A stretch of 64,000 bases of DNA from PALSA-1296 sp037143335 (GTDB lineage: Bacteria; Bacteroidota; Ignavibacteria; Palsa-1295): contig JBAWZA010000001.1 in the NCBI GenBank assembly GCA_037143335.1, forward strand, positions 301,574 through 365,573, in the 5' to 3' direction. This document shows, in pieces, positions 8,365 through 17,825 of this stretch. The notes under the pieces were generated by a model. The model saw only the letters and a program-made list of their open reading frames with translations. It made no database searches and was not told the DNA's origin. Position 1 is the stretch's first letter, and each line of letters starts with the position of its first letter. A program made the position numbers and the translations under genes.

Positions 8365-9093
8365 ATGATCCGATCACAAAAGAAGTTAAGCGAAAATATA
8401 CCAGCCCCAGAGAAGCTTTCCCAGCCGGAAGAGCTTCTTTTGACGTATGCAAAAACTTCTGACTGGTTCCGGGAGAACACACGTGTCGTTGGTGGTGCAG
8501 GTTTGGCACTTATCGCAATTGTTGTTGGACTTTATTTCTGGAATTCAAAGCGTGTTGAAAATAACGAGCGCGCCGAAGCGATGCTCTCAAGAGTTGCAGG
8601 GCTTTATCAAAGCGGTGACTGGCGCAGAGCGATTGATGGCGACGCAAAACAACACATAGGGAATGAGTCTTTGGTTGGCTTGCGCTCAATCGTAAATGAA
8701 TTCGGCTCGACCCATGCTGGAGAAGTTGCAAAGGTATATCTCGGAAACGCCTACTATTATTTAGGCAAACTCGACAGTGCGCTCGATGCGTTTAACGACG
8801 CATCGGTTGACGGATCACTCCTCAAAGCTGCGGTTGAGTCAGGAAAAGCAACTATTTTTGAAGATAAGGGTAACAAAGCCGAGGCAGCGAAGTTATTTAT
8901 GAGAGCAGCGGCGGCTGAAAAGATCAACCCCATGAACGCCGACTATACTCTTGCTGCAGCGCGAAATTACGCTTCAGCAGGCAATAAAGACGAGGCTATA
9001 AAAGTGTTTAAGAAGATTTTAGAGGACTATCCAGGTACACAATTTGACGACGCGGCAAAACGCGAATTATTGAAATTGAACGTTCTGCTCTAA
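8365..9093 (+). CDS. Single-pass membrane TPR protein (YfgM-like)
   Basis: The 242-residue protein starts at ATG 8365; a longer in-frame reading would run back into the tRNA gene. A cytoplasmic N-terminus of about 45 residues is followed by one membrane helix (VVGGAGLALIAIVVGLYFW) and a periplasmic domain of TPR-like helices (VYLGNAYYYLGKLDSALDAF, then KAEAAKLFMRAA and EAIKVFKKILEDYPGTQFDDAA). The layout is that of YfgM, an ancillary partner of the SecYEG translocon and periplasmic chaperones, and also resembles BamD-type TPR proteins. The role is by analogy only. The gene stands alone between the tRNA and the giant secreted protein. Confidence 0.72.
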   Translation: MIRSQKKLSENIPAPEKLSQPEELLLTYAKTSDWFRENTRVVGGAGLALIAIVVGLYFWNSKRVENNERAEAMLSRVAGLYQSGDWRRAIDGDAKQHIGNESLVGLRSIVNEFGSTHAGEVAKVYLGNAYYYLGKLDSALDAFNDASVDGSLLKAAVESGKATIFEDKGNKAEAAKLFMRAAAAEKINPMNADYTLAAARNYASAGNKDEAIKVFKKILEDYPGTQFDDAAKRELLKLNVLL

Positions 9094-9102
9094 AAATATT
9101 CG

Positions 9103-9110
9103 TATATTTG
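9103..9110 (+). promoter_or_regulatory. Candidate -7 promoter element for the giant T9SS gene
   Basis: TATATTTG again matches the Bacteroidetes TAnnTTTG -7 box, identical to the copy before the tRNA. TTG occurs upstream at 9076-9078 (24 bases away). If used, the transcript would begin near 9117 and have a leader of about 240 bases before the ATG at 9357. Confidence 0.42.
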
Positions 9111-9130
9111 CGAGACTTTATTCCGCACGC

Positions 9131-9163
9131 GGGAGTTATGGGCTTTAAAAGTCCGTATTTCCC
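9131..9163 (+). other. Leader hairpin upstream of the giant T9SS gene
   Basis: An inner stem GGGCTTT/AAAGTCC (9140-9146, 9148-9154, one G-U pair) is flanked by an outer GGGA/TCCC pair (9131-9134, 9160-9163) with a symmetric 5/5 internal bulge. It would sit close to the 5' end of the mRNA predicted from the 9103 promoter element, where hairpins can protect abundant messages. No U-tract follows, so it is not a normal terminator. Confidence 0.4.
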
Positions 9164-9347
9164 TTGACAATTTTTGCATTTTGATACCGCATTTAGCGGG
9201 ATTGAAGAAGAGAGAAAAAGTTTACTTACTTTAGGAAAAACGAAAGCGCGATTCACTATTATGAAGCAGTCAATACAAAACGGTACTAATCTCAAGCCCA
9301 ATGGCGGCGAAAAGAATTTTTTATCATTCCGTCACTTACTCATTAAC

Positions 9348-9352
9348 GGAGG
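9348..9352 (+). promoter_or_regulatory. Strong Shine-Dalgarno site deciding the start at 9357
   Basis: GGAGG lies four bases before ATG 9357, and a typical signal peptide begins exactly there. The frame is open for about 60 further codons upstream (including ATG 9261), but those starts lack such a site and would hide the signal peptide. Confidence 0.75.
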
Positions 9353-9356
9353 CACT

Positions 9357-12300
9357 ATGCAGCGTTTCTTGACCGCATTTTTACTATTACTCGTTTTCTT
9401 GGGCGTTGCTCAGGAGACGAAAGCACAGTACATCGTTTCGGTTAGCGGTTATTTGCTCCCAGGGCAGACCCGTACTTTCCGTTACCGTACGCCGCTTAAC
9501 TCTCAGACTGATACCATCTATCAGATTTCTGGTAACTACAGTATCTCTGGTACTCTTATCATCCAGGAGGGTGCTGAAGTACAATTTTTGCCAGGTAGCC
9601 GTATAATTGACTCCGTAGGCGGTTCGATAATCGCAAACGGTTTCGCTTCGGTGCCAGGCGATCCATATCCACTTCGCAGAATTCAATTCCGCGGACTCAA
9701 CGTAAACTCCAACTCTTACGAGTGGGGTCATATCGTCATTTTGCCGGGTGCAGGGAAAGTCCTTTTCGCAAATTGCCGTTTTGCTTATTTCCGCAAGAAA
9801 GAGTCGATAGACAATCAGCTTGTCTATGGTAACGCAACTGGCGCTCCACTTAATAGCTCGCTTGCTATTATGGCTGCTTCAAACGGAGTCGGTGGTGTAA
9901 TGACGACATTCTCGCAGAACACATTCTTATATGACGTTATCGTTGATAGCTGTCAGTCCATCTATAAAGGTGGTGCATTCGCATTCTTACAAGCACCGAG
10001 CGTTTCGCCGCTTCCATCGTACTTGCCAGTTGATGACGGTCGTCTCTGCTTAGTGAAGCATCAGGTTCGCAAACTCTTAGTGCGCGATACCCGTGTATAT
10101 AACGAAACAGTTAATCCAACAGGTGGTGCACTTACCAACAAGTTCTGGTCAGATACCGGTGCTTATGGCGGTGCTATCTATACAGCAGCTCGTGCTGGTG
10201 CTGGCCCAAGTGATTTTAAGGCTGGTTTCTTAGGATATACCGACAGCGTTCAATTCCCTATGGGAATCCCTGCAAACATTCCAAATTTCTTGGACAGTAT
10301 GCACTTTGAGCGTTGTAATGTAAACAACACTCATGCAAGTTTAACAATCGGTAACGCTGCAGTAAGCGAGCAAGCTTATGGCGGTGCGATTTACGTTGGC
10401 GACTATACAGGTTTGACAACTGGCTTAATTGGTTGTTACACAGACAGTGCAATCGCAGCTTCTGGTGATCAGAACATGCGCGGTGGTGCTATCTATGTGA
10501 GCAAGACCTCTGCTGATCCAACTTGGCAGGCTCCTCCGTCATCGCTCTCAAGAAATCCAGGACTTACAGTGTTCCATCGTGCAAGCTTCGTTGGTAACGT
10601 AGCTGGCTTAGGTGGTGCTATCTATTGTGATTGGAGCAATAACGGTTCACTCACAACAAATGGACCTTCGCTTAATATTGATGGTGATAACATCATTCAA
10701 GTTAGCCCATCGGTTAAGCGCGATTCTGGAATTATCCAGTTTATCAGCAACACAGCGTACTACGCTGGTGGTGCTATCTATCAGAACTGGTACACGTATG
10801 TAACAGGCTACTTGTCTCCTCAGACGAACTTCCCAGTACGTTGGGATTCGCTTGAATTGCGTACTAGATTTTTCAATAACTGCGCAGGTATTGCTGGTGG
10901 TGCTATCTATTTAAGCCCAAGCAATGGCAACCCTGATTATCAGGTTCGTAGAACTTGGTTTGTAGGTAACTTCGTAGATCCACTTAACACGCGTATCAAT
11001 CGCCCTGCGTACGAGATGATCGTATTGGGTGGTGGCGCAGAGTTCTTAGGAACACGTGATAGTTGCTTTGCTGTAGAATACTCAAAGAACTACGTACTCG
11101 GTGGTAATGGTGGTGCGGTTTACATGAACATGGGTCAATCTGGCCCAGGTGCAAATGCATATAATCGTTATATGGTTGAGAACCAGTTCAATGCGCTCAA
11201 CCCTACTCTTGGTAACTTCGTACAGAGCATTGCTGTAACTGCACCTGGTGCTGGTTACATTACTGCTCCTACTGTCACTATCACTGGAACGAGTGGTGCT
11301 GGTGCGACCGCAACTGCATTCATTAATGGTGGTGTTGTTACAAGCATTATCGTTACTAACGGCGGATTAAATTACATCACTGCTCCTACAGTCTCAATCA
11401 CTGGTGGTGGCGGTGTCGGTGCGCAAGCGACAGCGACGATTACAAACATTCAGCCTCCGATGCCATTCGATCAGCGCGAGTTAACTCGTTTCTGTGACAA
11501 TATGGCTAACCTTCGCAATTCTAGCGATTCAGTTGCGACGTTCAACCGTAACGGTCGTGGCGGTGCATTATATGTAAATATCAATAACAGTGTATCAATT
11601 TTCGGCGGCGCACTTGATTCACTCTACTTGAGTCGTGCTCGTTTCGAGCGCAATCAGGCTTTCACTGGTTCAGCAATCTTCTCCGATAACTATCGTTTGA
11701 ATATCAATGCTAACCAGACACTTATTGCTAATAACTTAGCGACAAGTCAACATGCTGCACATTATGATCTTGATACTGTAAATAAAGCTAACCCAAGCGA
11801 TCCTAATGCTGGCGCTACGCTTTATGCTGATTTCGAAGGACCTCAGCCAGTTTATGAATCAAATTCACGTGGTAATGCCATCTACGATAACGTAGCTCGT
11901 TACATTATCCGTATGCCAGATGCTATCCATGGCTTTGGTGGAGTTGACACTCTTAGAGGTAACTTCTGGGGCGAAACAGGTCCAGATCTTATTACGAAGC
12001 TTCCTACCCTTCCAATTGGTTCGATTCAACGCACGTTCTTTGTAGATTACTACAACCAAGGTTGCTACAAGAATCTTTACGAGCCAAATCGTAATCCAGC
12101 CAATGGATATACTACTGACTTGATCGGAACAGTACCTGATACTCTTCTTTTTGAAGGTCGTATTTATGACATCTTCGATAAAGGCTTAGATATCAAGACA
12201 CTTGATTATAACCCACGCCGTCTTGCAATCTCTGAGGCATTCTCTTTAGGTCTCCCTACAGATATTGGCTTGGCTTCAAAGGGACGTAAAGGTTTACATC

Positions 12301-15300
12301 GTTGGACTCGTGACATTTTCACGAAAGATCCTGTTTATTTGAACAAGATCATGTCTTATCAGATTGAGTTCACTGGCAACCATCCAATTGGTTACCCATT
12401 GTTCTTGCAGGCTGATGTTGATTCACTTGACTTTAACAGAGATCGTTGTGCACGTAACTACACAGTGTTGTTCGTTTATAATGAGACAACGCAAGAGTTT
12501 GTCCGCGTGAACATGAAAGAGCAAAACGTTGATCGTGCGGATTCAGCTACGATTCCTTACAGAGGGCGTATTGACTTCGTGCCAGATTCGTCAGCTGTTT
12601 CACGTAACCCATCAAAGCGTGCTCGTGTATTCTGGAGCCCATCGCTTATCCGTCCGGTAGATAATACCTACGCTGAAATTGCTCGTGCTGCAAAGCTTGA
12701 GGATAGCGCTGCTCTTGATGGACGTGCTTACAATTTAAGTCCTAATGATCTTATCCCAGGACCAGATTCAGTTTGCGTACAGGGATCAGCTCTCAGAACA
12801 GGCGTCACTACTTGGTATGCAGGTGAGCGTTACCATACACTTCCAGTTAGACCTGGTGATGTTATTGACGTATTCAGCCGTACACAGCTCTGGAAATATG
12901 GATTTGCAGGTGCAAAGACTCGCGGTTTGACATTTACTATTGGTGATGTTACACCTCCGTTCTTCACTACGGATATCACGAGTTTAGCAAATGATCCAGT
13001 TAATCCGAACCGTCTCTTCTCACATGAGGATGTACAGTATCAACGCTATGCTTCAGGCCAATCGTTGAACCAAGTACTCTTCCGCGTTGGTGGCTATAAT
13101 CTAAATAACTTCTATGATCCAAGATTCTTGTTCGACCCATATTACACGATGCTCGACTTCTCAGTCTCATTCGCAAATATGGATTCGGTTAACTATCGTA
13201 TTCCATGGTGGATGACGCGCGACACAGTTCGCAACGTTAATCCTACGGCTGGATCTAATGGGTATATCCAACTTTTCGGAACCCCACACAACGCAGACGT
13301 TGTACCAGGTGGAGAGCCAGTTCATATCGTAATGACGAATTTCCCGCCAAACTTCGTTTCTGAGCATGGATTGCTAGGCGATGTGTCTGGACCTGGCGTT
13401 CAGCCAAACGATCCGAACCATCCAATTAAAGGACTCGGTGCAGACAGCTTGAAGTTAGCTATGTGGACATTCCCTCAGTATATGAATTGTCCAACAGGCT
13501 TCTTAACCGATACACTTTGTATCAGAAGAACGTCGCGTAGCTATGACTTCCGTGTATTCGTACAGGATAGCTTGCCACGTTTCCTCAACAGTGTAAGTTC
13601 AGGTTGCGCTGGAACTGCTAACTTGACAGACAGACTTCGCTTTGACTTTGACGTCAATACAGACGACGAGTTGGAAGATTCAACAACAGCGGCTGTTACA
13701 CATGCTGCTACGTGGTTTGAGCTTGATGTTAACGGTGATACAGTTTGGCATGTACGTGATTGGGATTTCCGTTATGGACGTACATTCTATAAAGGTTTAG
13801 TAGTACCGTCGTGGATGCGGGCTGCTATTAACAGCCCTCAATTCAAGACAAAGGGTATTATCCATGTTGACATTGATGGTCCAACAGCGACAACAATGTT
13901 GACCCCAACACCACAGGTAAATGGTGAACTTTCACTTGACACAGTTGCTGCCGTTCAAGCAGACGACGGTCATGCTGGAATCACGTCATTACGTTGGTTG
14001 GCTCAGATCAATGTTGCACCGCGTATTCGTATGCAAGGTATTGATGCAGGACATGCTTCAGAAACAGAAGTGTTGCCACATGCAAAAGAGGATTTTGATT
14101 ACTCTACTTTTACAAAGGACACGAGCTTCGTTGTTCGTATAAAAGTAACCGATCCAAACTTTGCTGATAACCATACATATCATTTGGTTTATCGCGGATC
14201 GAGCGAAGTAATCTTCAAAGACGATCGTTACAAAGCTGGTCAAACTACACTGAATGGTACGACACCAGCATGGTTGAAGATCAACCCGATCACCGGTGCT
14301 CTTTATGGGACACCTGGACAGAATGACGCTCCTCACTCAGTCAATAACCCTGAATGTGGTGGACCAGATACAGTCTTGGTTGTCGTTCGTGATCAATGTG
14401 GATTAGCAGATTGGGCTTGGTTGCCAATCAACGTTGACTCAACAAATCATGGACCACACTATACACGTGGACCTGCAACCCGTTGCGTCACAAACAATAC
14501 TGCATTCTGCGATACGATTAAGTTTGTAGATAAAGATCTTACTCGTAACATGTGTGCTGATTCGCTTTCATTCACACTTGTCCAACCGACAGGTACTGAT
14601 TGGGCTATCACAAACATCTCAGCTGGTGACGCAAGTCCAAACTTCGCTCGTGGAAAGACACATGACGGAGCTTCGGTAATGCGCCCGAATGATACTGTTA
14701 CGATTACTGTCTGTGGTACATTTAAGGTTGACAACACATACTGGACAACCAACCCAACACCAAAGACAATTCAGGTTGCTGTGAATGACAATTCATGGGA
14801 TGCTGGATCAGGTCTTGGCAACACCGATACCTTGACATACAAAGTGTTTATCGGAGATGTGCCTACATTTGAGTGTCAGGTTACTGTGTACAACAAGTTC
14901 GATACAACACAGCATTCAAGCAGCGATCTTCAAAGACTCTGCTTCGGTGCAGGACGTTTTGGTTCAGACTCACTTGACGTTCGTTATTGCGAATTTGAAG
15001 TGCCGCCTGCACCAGTTCAGTCGGCTTTTGATGCTCGTTGGGAATTGCCGGTTGGCGGTTCATTGAAGGGGTCACTTGTTGATGTTCGCTCTGATGCTAC
15101 GCCTGCTAATGGTCAAGTTACTTGGCAGATTCGCTTCAACGCTGGTTCGGATAACGGAGCATTCTTGTTCCCAGTCCAAATCTGTTGGGCACCAAGCTGT
15201 TTAGATAAATCTCAGAAGGATCTACCAGGTAATTTCTACCTCGTACATGAGACCAATCCAAAAGAATTCTCGGTTCTTATGGATAATCCAGCTGGATCTA

Positions 15301-15737
15301 CAACGACTAAGGCTGGTGACGGACCGATTAATTTAGCGAGCTATAAAGTGACAAAGATTAGTAGCGATTCGATTTGCTTAGAAATCTTTGATGCAACTCA
15401 AAAAGGCGCTCGTATCGTCTTTATACCAAAGGGATCGGATGTTAAAAATTCGTCAACTTTGAAGTTCGCTCTTGAGCAGAACTATCCAAATCCGTTCAAC
15501 TCGTTCACAACGATTAACTTTAGCATTGCAGAGCGTTCACATGTAAGAATGGATATCTTTGATGTGAAGGGTGCATTTGTTCGCACAATTGTGAATGAGC
15601 AAATCGAAGCTGGTGAGTATCCAGTAGTCTGGGACGGTACAGATGTCAATGGTAACGTAATGCCGAGTGGTGCTTACGTTTGCAAGATGACAGCTGGTGA
15701 GTTCACACAGACATTGAAGATGACTCTTAACAAATAA
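9357..15737 (+). CDS. Giant secreted T9SS protein with GGAIY (Pmp-like) beta-helix repeats
   Basis: This 2,126-residue protein has a signal peptide ending near ETKAQ (residue 23). Residues about 270-740 hold at least eight GGA(I/V/L)Y repeats spaced 35-150 residues apart (GGAIYVG, GGAIYCDW, GGAIYQNW, GGAIYLSP, GGAVYMN, GGALYVN). This motif is typical of Chlamydia-type polymorphic membrane proteins and other parallel beta-helices. Two GAGYITAPTV-type repeats are inserted at about 624-700. The middle is beta-rich, with a putative Ig/cadherin-like segment near residue 1640 (NPITGALYGTPG). The last 88 residues, from LEQNYPNPFN, form a T9SS type-A sorting domain, so the protein should be exported across the outer membrane and anchored or released. 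Codon choice is strikingly biased (CGT for Arg, GGT for Gly, AAC, TTC), implying high expression. An adhesive or structural surface role is inferred. Confidence 0.9.
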   Translation: MQRFLTAFLLLLVFLGVAQETKAQYIVSVSGYLLPGQTRTFRYRTPLNSQTDTIYQISGNYSISGTLIIQEGAEVQFLPGSRIIDSVGGSIIANGFASVPGDPYPLRRIQFRGLNVNSNSYEWGHIVILPGAGKVLFANCRFAYFRKKESIDNQLVYGNATGAPLNSSLAIMAASNGVGGVMTTFSQNTFLYDVIVDSCQSIYKGGAFAFLQAPSVSPLPSYLPVDDGRLCLVKHQVRKLLVRDTRVYNETVNPTGGALTNKFWSDTGAYGGAIYTAARAGAGPSDFKAGFLGYTDSVQFPMGIPANIPNFLDSMHFERCNVNNTHASLTIGNAAVSEQAYGGAIYVGDYTGLTTGLIGCYTDSAIAASGDQNMRGGAIYVSKTSADPTWQAPPSSLSRNPGLTVFHRASFVGNVAGLGGAIYCDWSNNGSLTTNGPSLNIDGDNIIQVSPSVKRDSGIIQFISNTAYYAGGAIYQNWYTYVTGYLSPQTNFPVRWDSLELRTRFFNNCAGIAGGAIYLSPSNGNPDYQVRRTWFVGNFVDPLNTRINRPAYEMIVLGGGAEFLGTRDSCFAVEYSKNYVLGGNGGAVYMNMGQSGPGANAYNRYMVENQFNALNPTLGNFVQSIAVTAPGAGYITAPTVTITGTSGAGATATAFINGGVVTSIIVTNGGLNYITAPTVSITGGGGVGAQATATITNIQPPMPFDQRELTRFCDNMANLRNSSDSVATFNRNGRGGALYVNINNSVSIFGGALDSLYLSRARFERNQAFTGSAIFSDNYRLNINANQTLIANNLATSQHAAHYDLDTVNKANPSDPNAGATLYADFEGPQPVYESNSRGNAIYDNVARYIIRMPDAIHGFGGVDTLRGNFWGETGPDLITKLPTLPIGSIQRTFFVDYYNQGCYKNLYEPNRNPANGYTTDLIGTVPDTLLFEGRIYDIFDKGLDIKTLDYNPRRLAISEAFSLGLPTDIGLASKGRKGLHRWTRDIFTKDPVYLNKIMSYQIEFTGNHPIGYPLFLQADVDSLDFNRDRCARNYTVLFVYNETTQEFVRVNMKEQNVDRADSATIPYRGRIDFVPDSSAVSRNPSKRARVFWSPSLIRPVDNTYAEIARAAKLEDSAALDGRAYNLSPNDLIPGPDSVCVQGSALRTGVTTWYAGERYHTLPVRPGDVIDVFSRTQLWKYGFAGAKTRGLTFTIGDVTPPFFTTDITSLANDPVNPNRLFSHEDVQYQRYASGQSLNQVLFRVGGYNLNNFYDPRFLFDPYYTMLDFSVSFANMDSVNYRIPWWMTRDTVRNVNPTAGSNGYIQLFGTPHNADVVPGGEPVHIVMTNFPPNFVSEHGLLGDVSGPGVQPNDPNHPIKGLGADSLKLAMWTFPQYMNCPTGFLTDTLCIRRTSRSYDFRVFVQDSLPRFLNSVSSGCAGTANLTDRLRFDFDVNTDDELEDSTTAAVTHAATWFELDVNGDTVWHVRDWDFRYGRTFYKGLVVPSWMRAAINSPQFKTKGIIHVDIDGPTATTMLTPTPQVNGELSLDTVAAVQADDGHAGITSLRWLAQINVAPRIRMQGIDAGHASETEVLPHAKEDFDYSTFTKDTSFVVRIKVTDPNFADNHTYHLVYRGSSEVIFKDDRYKAGQTTLNGTTPAWLKINPITGALYGTPGQNDAPHSVNNPECGGPDTVLVVVRDQCGLADWAWLPINVDSTNHGPHYTRGPATRCVTNNTAFCDTIKFVDKDLTRNMCADSLSFTLVQPTGTDWAITNISAGDASPNFARGKTHDGASVMRPNDTVTITVCGTFKVDNTYWTTNPTPKTIQVAVNDNSWDAGSGLGNTDTLTYKVFIGDVPTFECQVTVYNKFDTTQHSSSDLQRLCFGAGRFGSDSLDVRYCEFEVPPAPVQSAFDARWELPVGGSLKGSLVDVRSDATPANGQVTWQIRFNAGSDNGAFLFPVQICWAPSCLDKSQKDLPGNFYLVHETNPKEFSVLMDNPAGSTTTKAGDGPINLASYKVTKISSDSICLEIFDATQKGARIVFIPKGSDVKNSSTLKFALEQNYPNPFNSFTTINFSIAERSHVRMDIFDVKGAFVRTIVNEQIEAGEYPVVWDGTDVNGNVMPSGAYVCKMTAGEFTQTLKMTLNK
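11227..11455 (+). repeat. Two-copy GxGYxxAPTVxI protein repeat inside the GGAIY domain
   Basis: Within the giant protein the segments GAGYITAPTVTITG and GLNYITAPTVSITG are followed by matching Ala/Thr-rich stretches (SGAGATATAFINGGV, GGVGAQATATI). The repeat unit is about 38 residues, or 115 bases. Similar GxGY..aPtv.itgg arrays occur in other large bacterial surface proteins. Here they interrupt the beta-helix repeats, between GGAVYMN and GGALYVN. Confidence 0.7.
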
Positions 15738-15746
15738 TTTCAAACA

Positions 15747-15779
15747 CTTTGGTGGTCTGCTCTTAGTAGGCCACCGAAG
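15747..15779 (+). terminator. Hairpin after the giant gene (possible 3'-end element)
   Basis: CTTTGGTGGTCT (15747-15758) pairs with AGGCCACCGAAG (15768-15779), a 12-bp stem with G-U pairs and a 9-base loop. There is no T-run behind it, so it may protect the mRNA 3' end or cause partial termination rather than act as a classical terminator. Confidence 0.4.
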
Positions 15780-15840
15780 ATAGTTTAACTGCGTAGTAAC
15801 ACAAATTTTTAATAACGCTTCTATTCGTTTCAACTCTGAA

Positions 15841-15846
15841 GAGGAG
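15841..15846 (+). promoter_or_regulatory. Shine-Dalgarno site for the gene at 15857
   Basis: GAGGAG ends ten bases before ATG 15857, where a canonical signal peptide (MKLNKRFLFTLSAVALAM) begins. It supports this start and fits the strong codon bias of the gene. Confidence 0.65.
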
Positions 15847-15856
15847 AATACACATT

Positions 15857-17767
15857 ATGAAACTCAACAAACGGTTTCTTTTTACATTGAGCGCCGTCGC
15901 GCTCGCCATGTTCATGGGAACATCAGTATCAAATGCTCAAATCTGGGCACGTTATGATGCTGAAATTACCAATCAATTCTTTAATCCGCTTGCTGCAGCT
16001 CAGGTGCTTCCACCTCAGTCTTTTCAGACATTCGCTAATGTCGTTGATCCTGATGATGGAGTCGCAGTTGACATTCCAACTGGATTTGCATTCGATTTCA
16101 ACGGTAACCTCTATAGCACAGTAAATATCTGTGTGAATGGTTGGATGACAGTTGGAACAAAGGAAGGTCATCCAGTACCTACCATTACGAATGACAAATT
16201 TTTTCTTTTCTTGCAGAACCGTCCGAATAATGTGATAGCACCTTACTGGGGCGATCACTACTACAGACAGCTTTCTGACGTAGCACTCGGCTTCAAGCAA
16301 TCAAAAATTCAATATACAACAGCTCTAGTTGCAGATCCGAACGTTAATGCGTTGCCAGGTTCATTTCTACATACATTCACTGTTGAGTGGAAAGACTTGA
16401 ACATCAATGATAAGACGAACATCAACTCGATTGCTACCTTCCAGGTAAAAATCATCGAGAACCCAATGGCAAACGATGCGAGCGTACCTGATAAGCGTGC
16501 ACTCATCGAATTCCATTATGGACCGATTGGTAATAACGGTAACGTGAAGACTCAAGGTTGCGTTGTTGGTATGAATGACAGCCTCGGGCTTTCCCATTTG
16601 AACGCACTTTTCCAATCTTCATTCTCGAATGGTGAACCAATTCGTTTCAATGTTGATTCACTTACGTCATGCTGGCCACCAGCAAGTTGCTTGCCTGGTC
16701 GTGTAATCACATTCTCACCTTGGGGTGTAGGCTCGCTCGCACAATGGGGTGATGGAGATGCAAATCTTACGCAGATTGATCCTAGTGCTCTACCACGTAC
16801 ACGTTTGAACCAGAATCTTTTCGTATCATTGGCTGATGCTGATCTTATTCTTCAATCAGTAGCTCAAGCTTATCCAGCAATGGATAGCGTTGAAGGTCGT
16901 GGAGCTTTCCATGGTGATGCTAATCATAACGGTCAATACACCAACCCGGCTCACCCAGGTTACTTCTTTTACAAAGTAACTTCTTATGATGCCGCTTATA
17001 TTCTTATGTACCTTGCTGCTAAGATTCCAGTATTGCCTTGGGCAATTCCACTTCCAGTTCCATCGTGGAAAGAAACTTCTACCGATGTTACAAACATCTC
17101 TGGAATCACAGCTGATGCAAAGTCAATTCGCATGAAGGGTAATACAGCTTTAGTCCCACTCGTTCTTCATGGAACAGTTAACGGACCAGTTGGTGCTGAA
17201 ATGACAGTAAGCAGCCTTAACCCAACAGCTATGCAGTTCGTTGGATCTGAATCTGATTCTAAAATCATGATGACAAGTAATGGCCAGACTGGTAAGCTTG
17301 TTCTTGCTGCGAGTGGCATCTTCAATGATGGCGACGTACTTGGATATTTACAGTTCAACGTTGGTTCAAAAATCCCAGCGGACTTTGAATTGACCAACGT
17401 CATGATTAATGACCAAGCTTACAGCTCAACACGATCGACTCTCTCAGTATCTGGAGTAGCTTCTGACGCGACTTCGGGATTCTCAGTTGAGCAGAACATG
17501 CCGAATCCGTTTATACTTTCGAATTCAGCATTCACAACAATCCGCTTTAATTTGACGGCTCCGCAGAATGTAACAATCCGAGTATTTGATATACTTGGCA
17601 AAGAAGTTCGCTCACTTGCAAGTGGCGAAACTTTCGCAGCCGGTCAGAATTCTATTAACTGGGATGGCCGCGACAATGCAGGCTTAGCGGTTAGTGCAGG
17701 TGCATACTATTACCAAGTCACTGCTGGCAATCAAATCCAGACAGTAAAGTTGGAAGTTGCTCGATAA
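15857..17767 (+). CDS. Secreted T9SS protein with dockerin-like and cohesin-like domains
   Basis: The 636-residue protein has a signal peptide ending at VSNAQ. Residues 27-290 form an unassigned beta-rich domain. Residues about 297-390 contain two calcium-loop-like segments, GDGDANLTQ followed by LADADLILQ, and GDANHNGQY followed by SYDAAYILMYL. This twofold Asp/Asn loop plus helix layout is that of a type I dockerin. Residues about 418-531 look cohesin-like (MTVSSLNPTAMQFVG, then VLGYLQFNVG). The T9SS type-A sorting domain starts near residue 544 (VEQNMPNPF) and ends VTAGNQIQTVKLEVAR. Codon use matches the giant upstream gene. Having both a dockerin-like and a cohesin-like module suggests assembly with other surface proteins; this is inference. 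Confidence 0.85.
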   Translation: MKLNKRFLFTLSAVALAMFMGTSVSNAQIWARYDAEITNQFFNPLAAAQVLPPQSFQTFANVVDPDDGVAVDIPTGFAFDFNGNLYSTVNICVNGWMTVGTKEGHPVPTITNDKFFLFLQNRPNNVIAPYWGDHYYRQLSDVALGFKQSKIQYTTALVADPNVNALPGSFLHTFTVEWKDLNINDKTNINSIATFQVKIIENPMANDASVPDKRALIEFHYGPIGNNGNVKTQGCVVGMNDSLGLSHLNALFQSSFSNGEPIRFNVDSLTSCWPPASCLPGRVITFSPWGVGSLAQWGDGDANLTQIDPSALPRTRLNQNLFVSLADADLILQSVAQAYPAMDSVEGRGAFHGDANHNGQYTNPAHPGYFFYKVTSYDAAYILMYLAAKIPVLPWAIPLPVPSWKETSTDVTNISGITADAKSIRMKGNTALVPLVLHGTVNGPVGAEMTVSSLNPTAMQFVGSESDSKIMMTSNGQTGKLVLAASGIFNDGDVLGYLQFNVGSKIPADFELTNVMINDQAYSSTRSTLSVSGVASDATSGFSVEQNMPNPFILSNSAFTTIRFNLTAPQNVTIRVFDILGKEVRSLASGETFAAGQNSINWDGRDNAGLAVSAGAYYYQVTAGNQIQTVKLEVAR

Positions 17768-17776
17768 AAGTTTTTT

Positions 17777-17806
17777 GTGGGGTAGTTCTTCATCGATCTA
17801 CCCTAC
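17777..17806 (+). terminator. Hairpin after the dockerin-like gene
   Basis: GTGGGGTAG (17777-17785) pairs with CTACCCTAC (17798-17806), nine pairs including one G-U, around a 12-base loop. A weak T-rich stretch follows only later. It resembles the hairpin at 15747-15779 in position and may be a partial terminator or mRNA-stabilising element. Confidence 0.4.
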
Positions 17807-17825
17807 TAAATAAGTTCTTTGACAA

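Noticed and set aside
9174..9356. In-frame upstream extension of the giant protein
   Set aside because: The frame is open but lacks a good ribosome site, and the extension would put about 60 residues before an evident signal peptide. The start at 9357 is better supported.
10160..11580. Repeated GGTGGTGCTATCTAT-like DNA words, checked as a possible CRISPR or mobile repeat
   Set aside because: They are in frame, unevenly spaced, and encode GGAIY protein repeats. They are not separated by uniform spacers.
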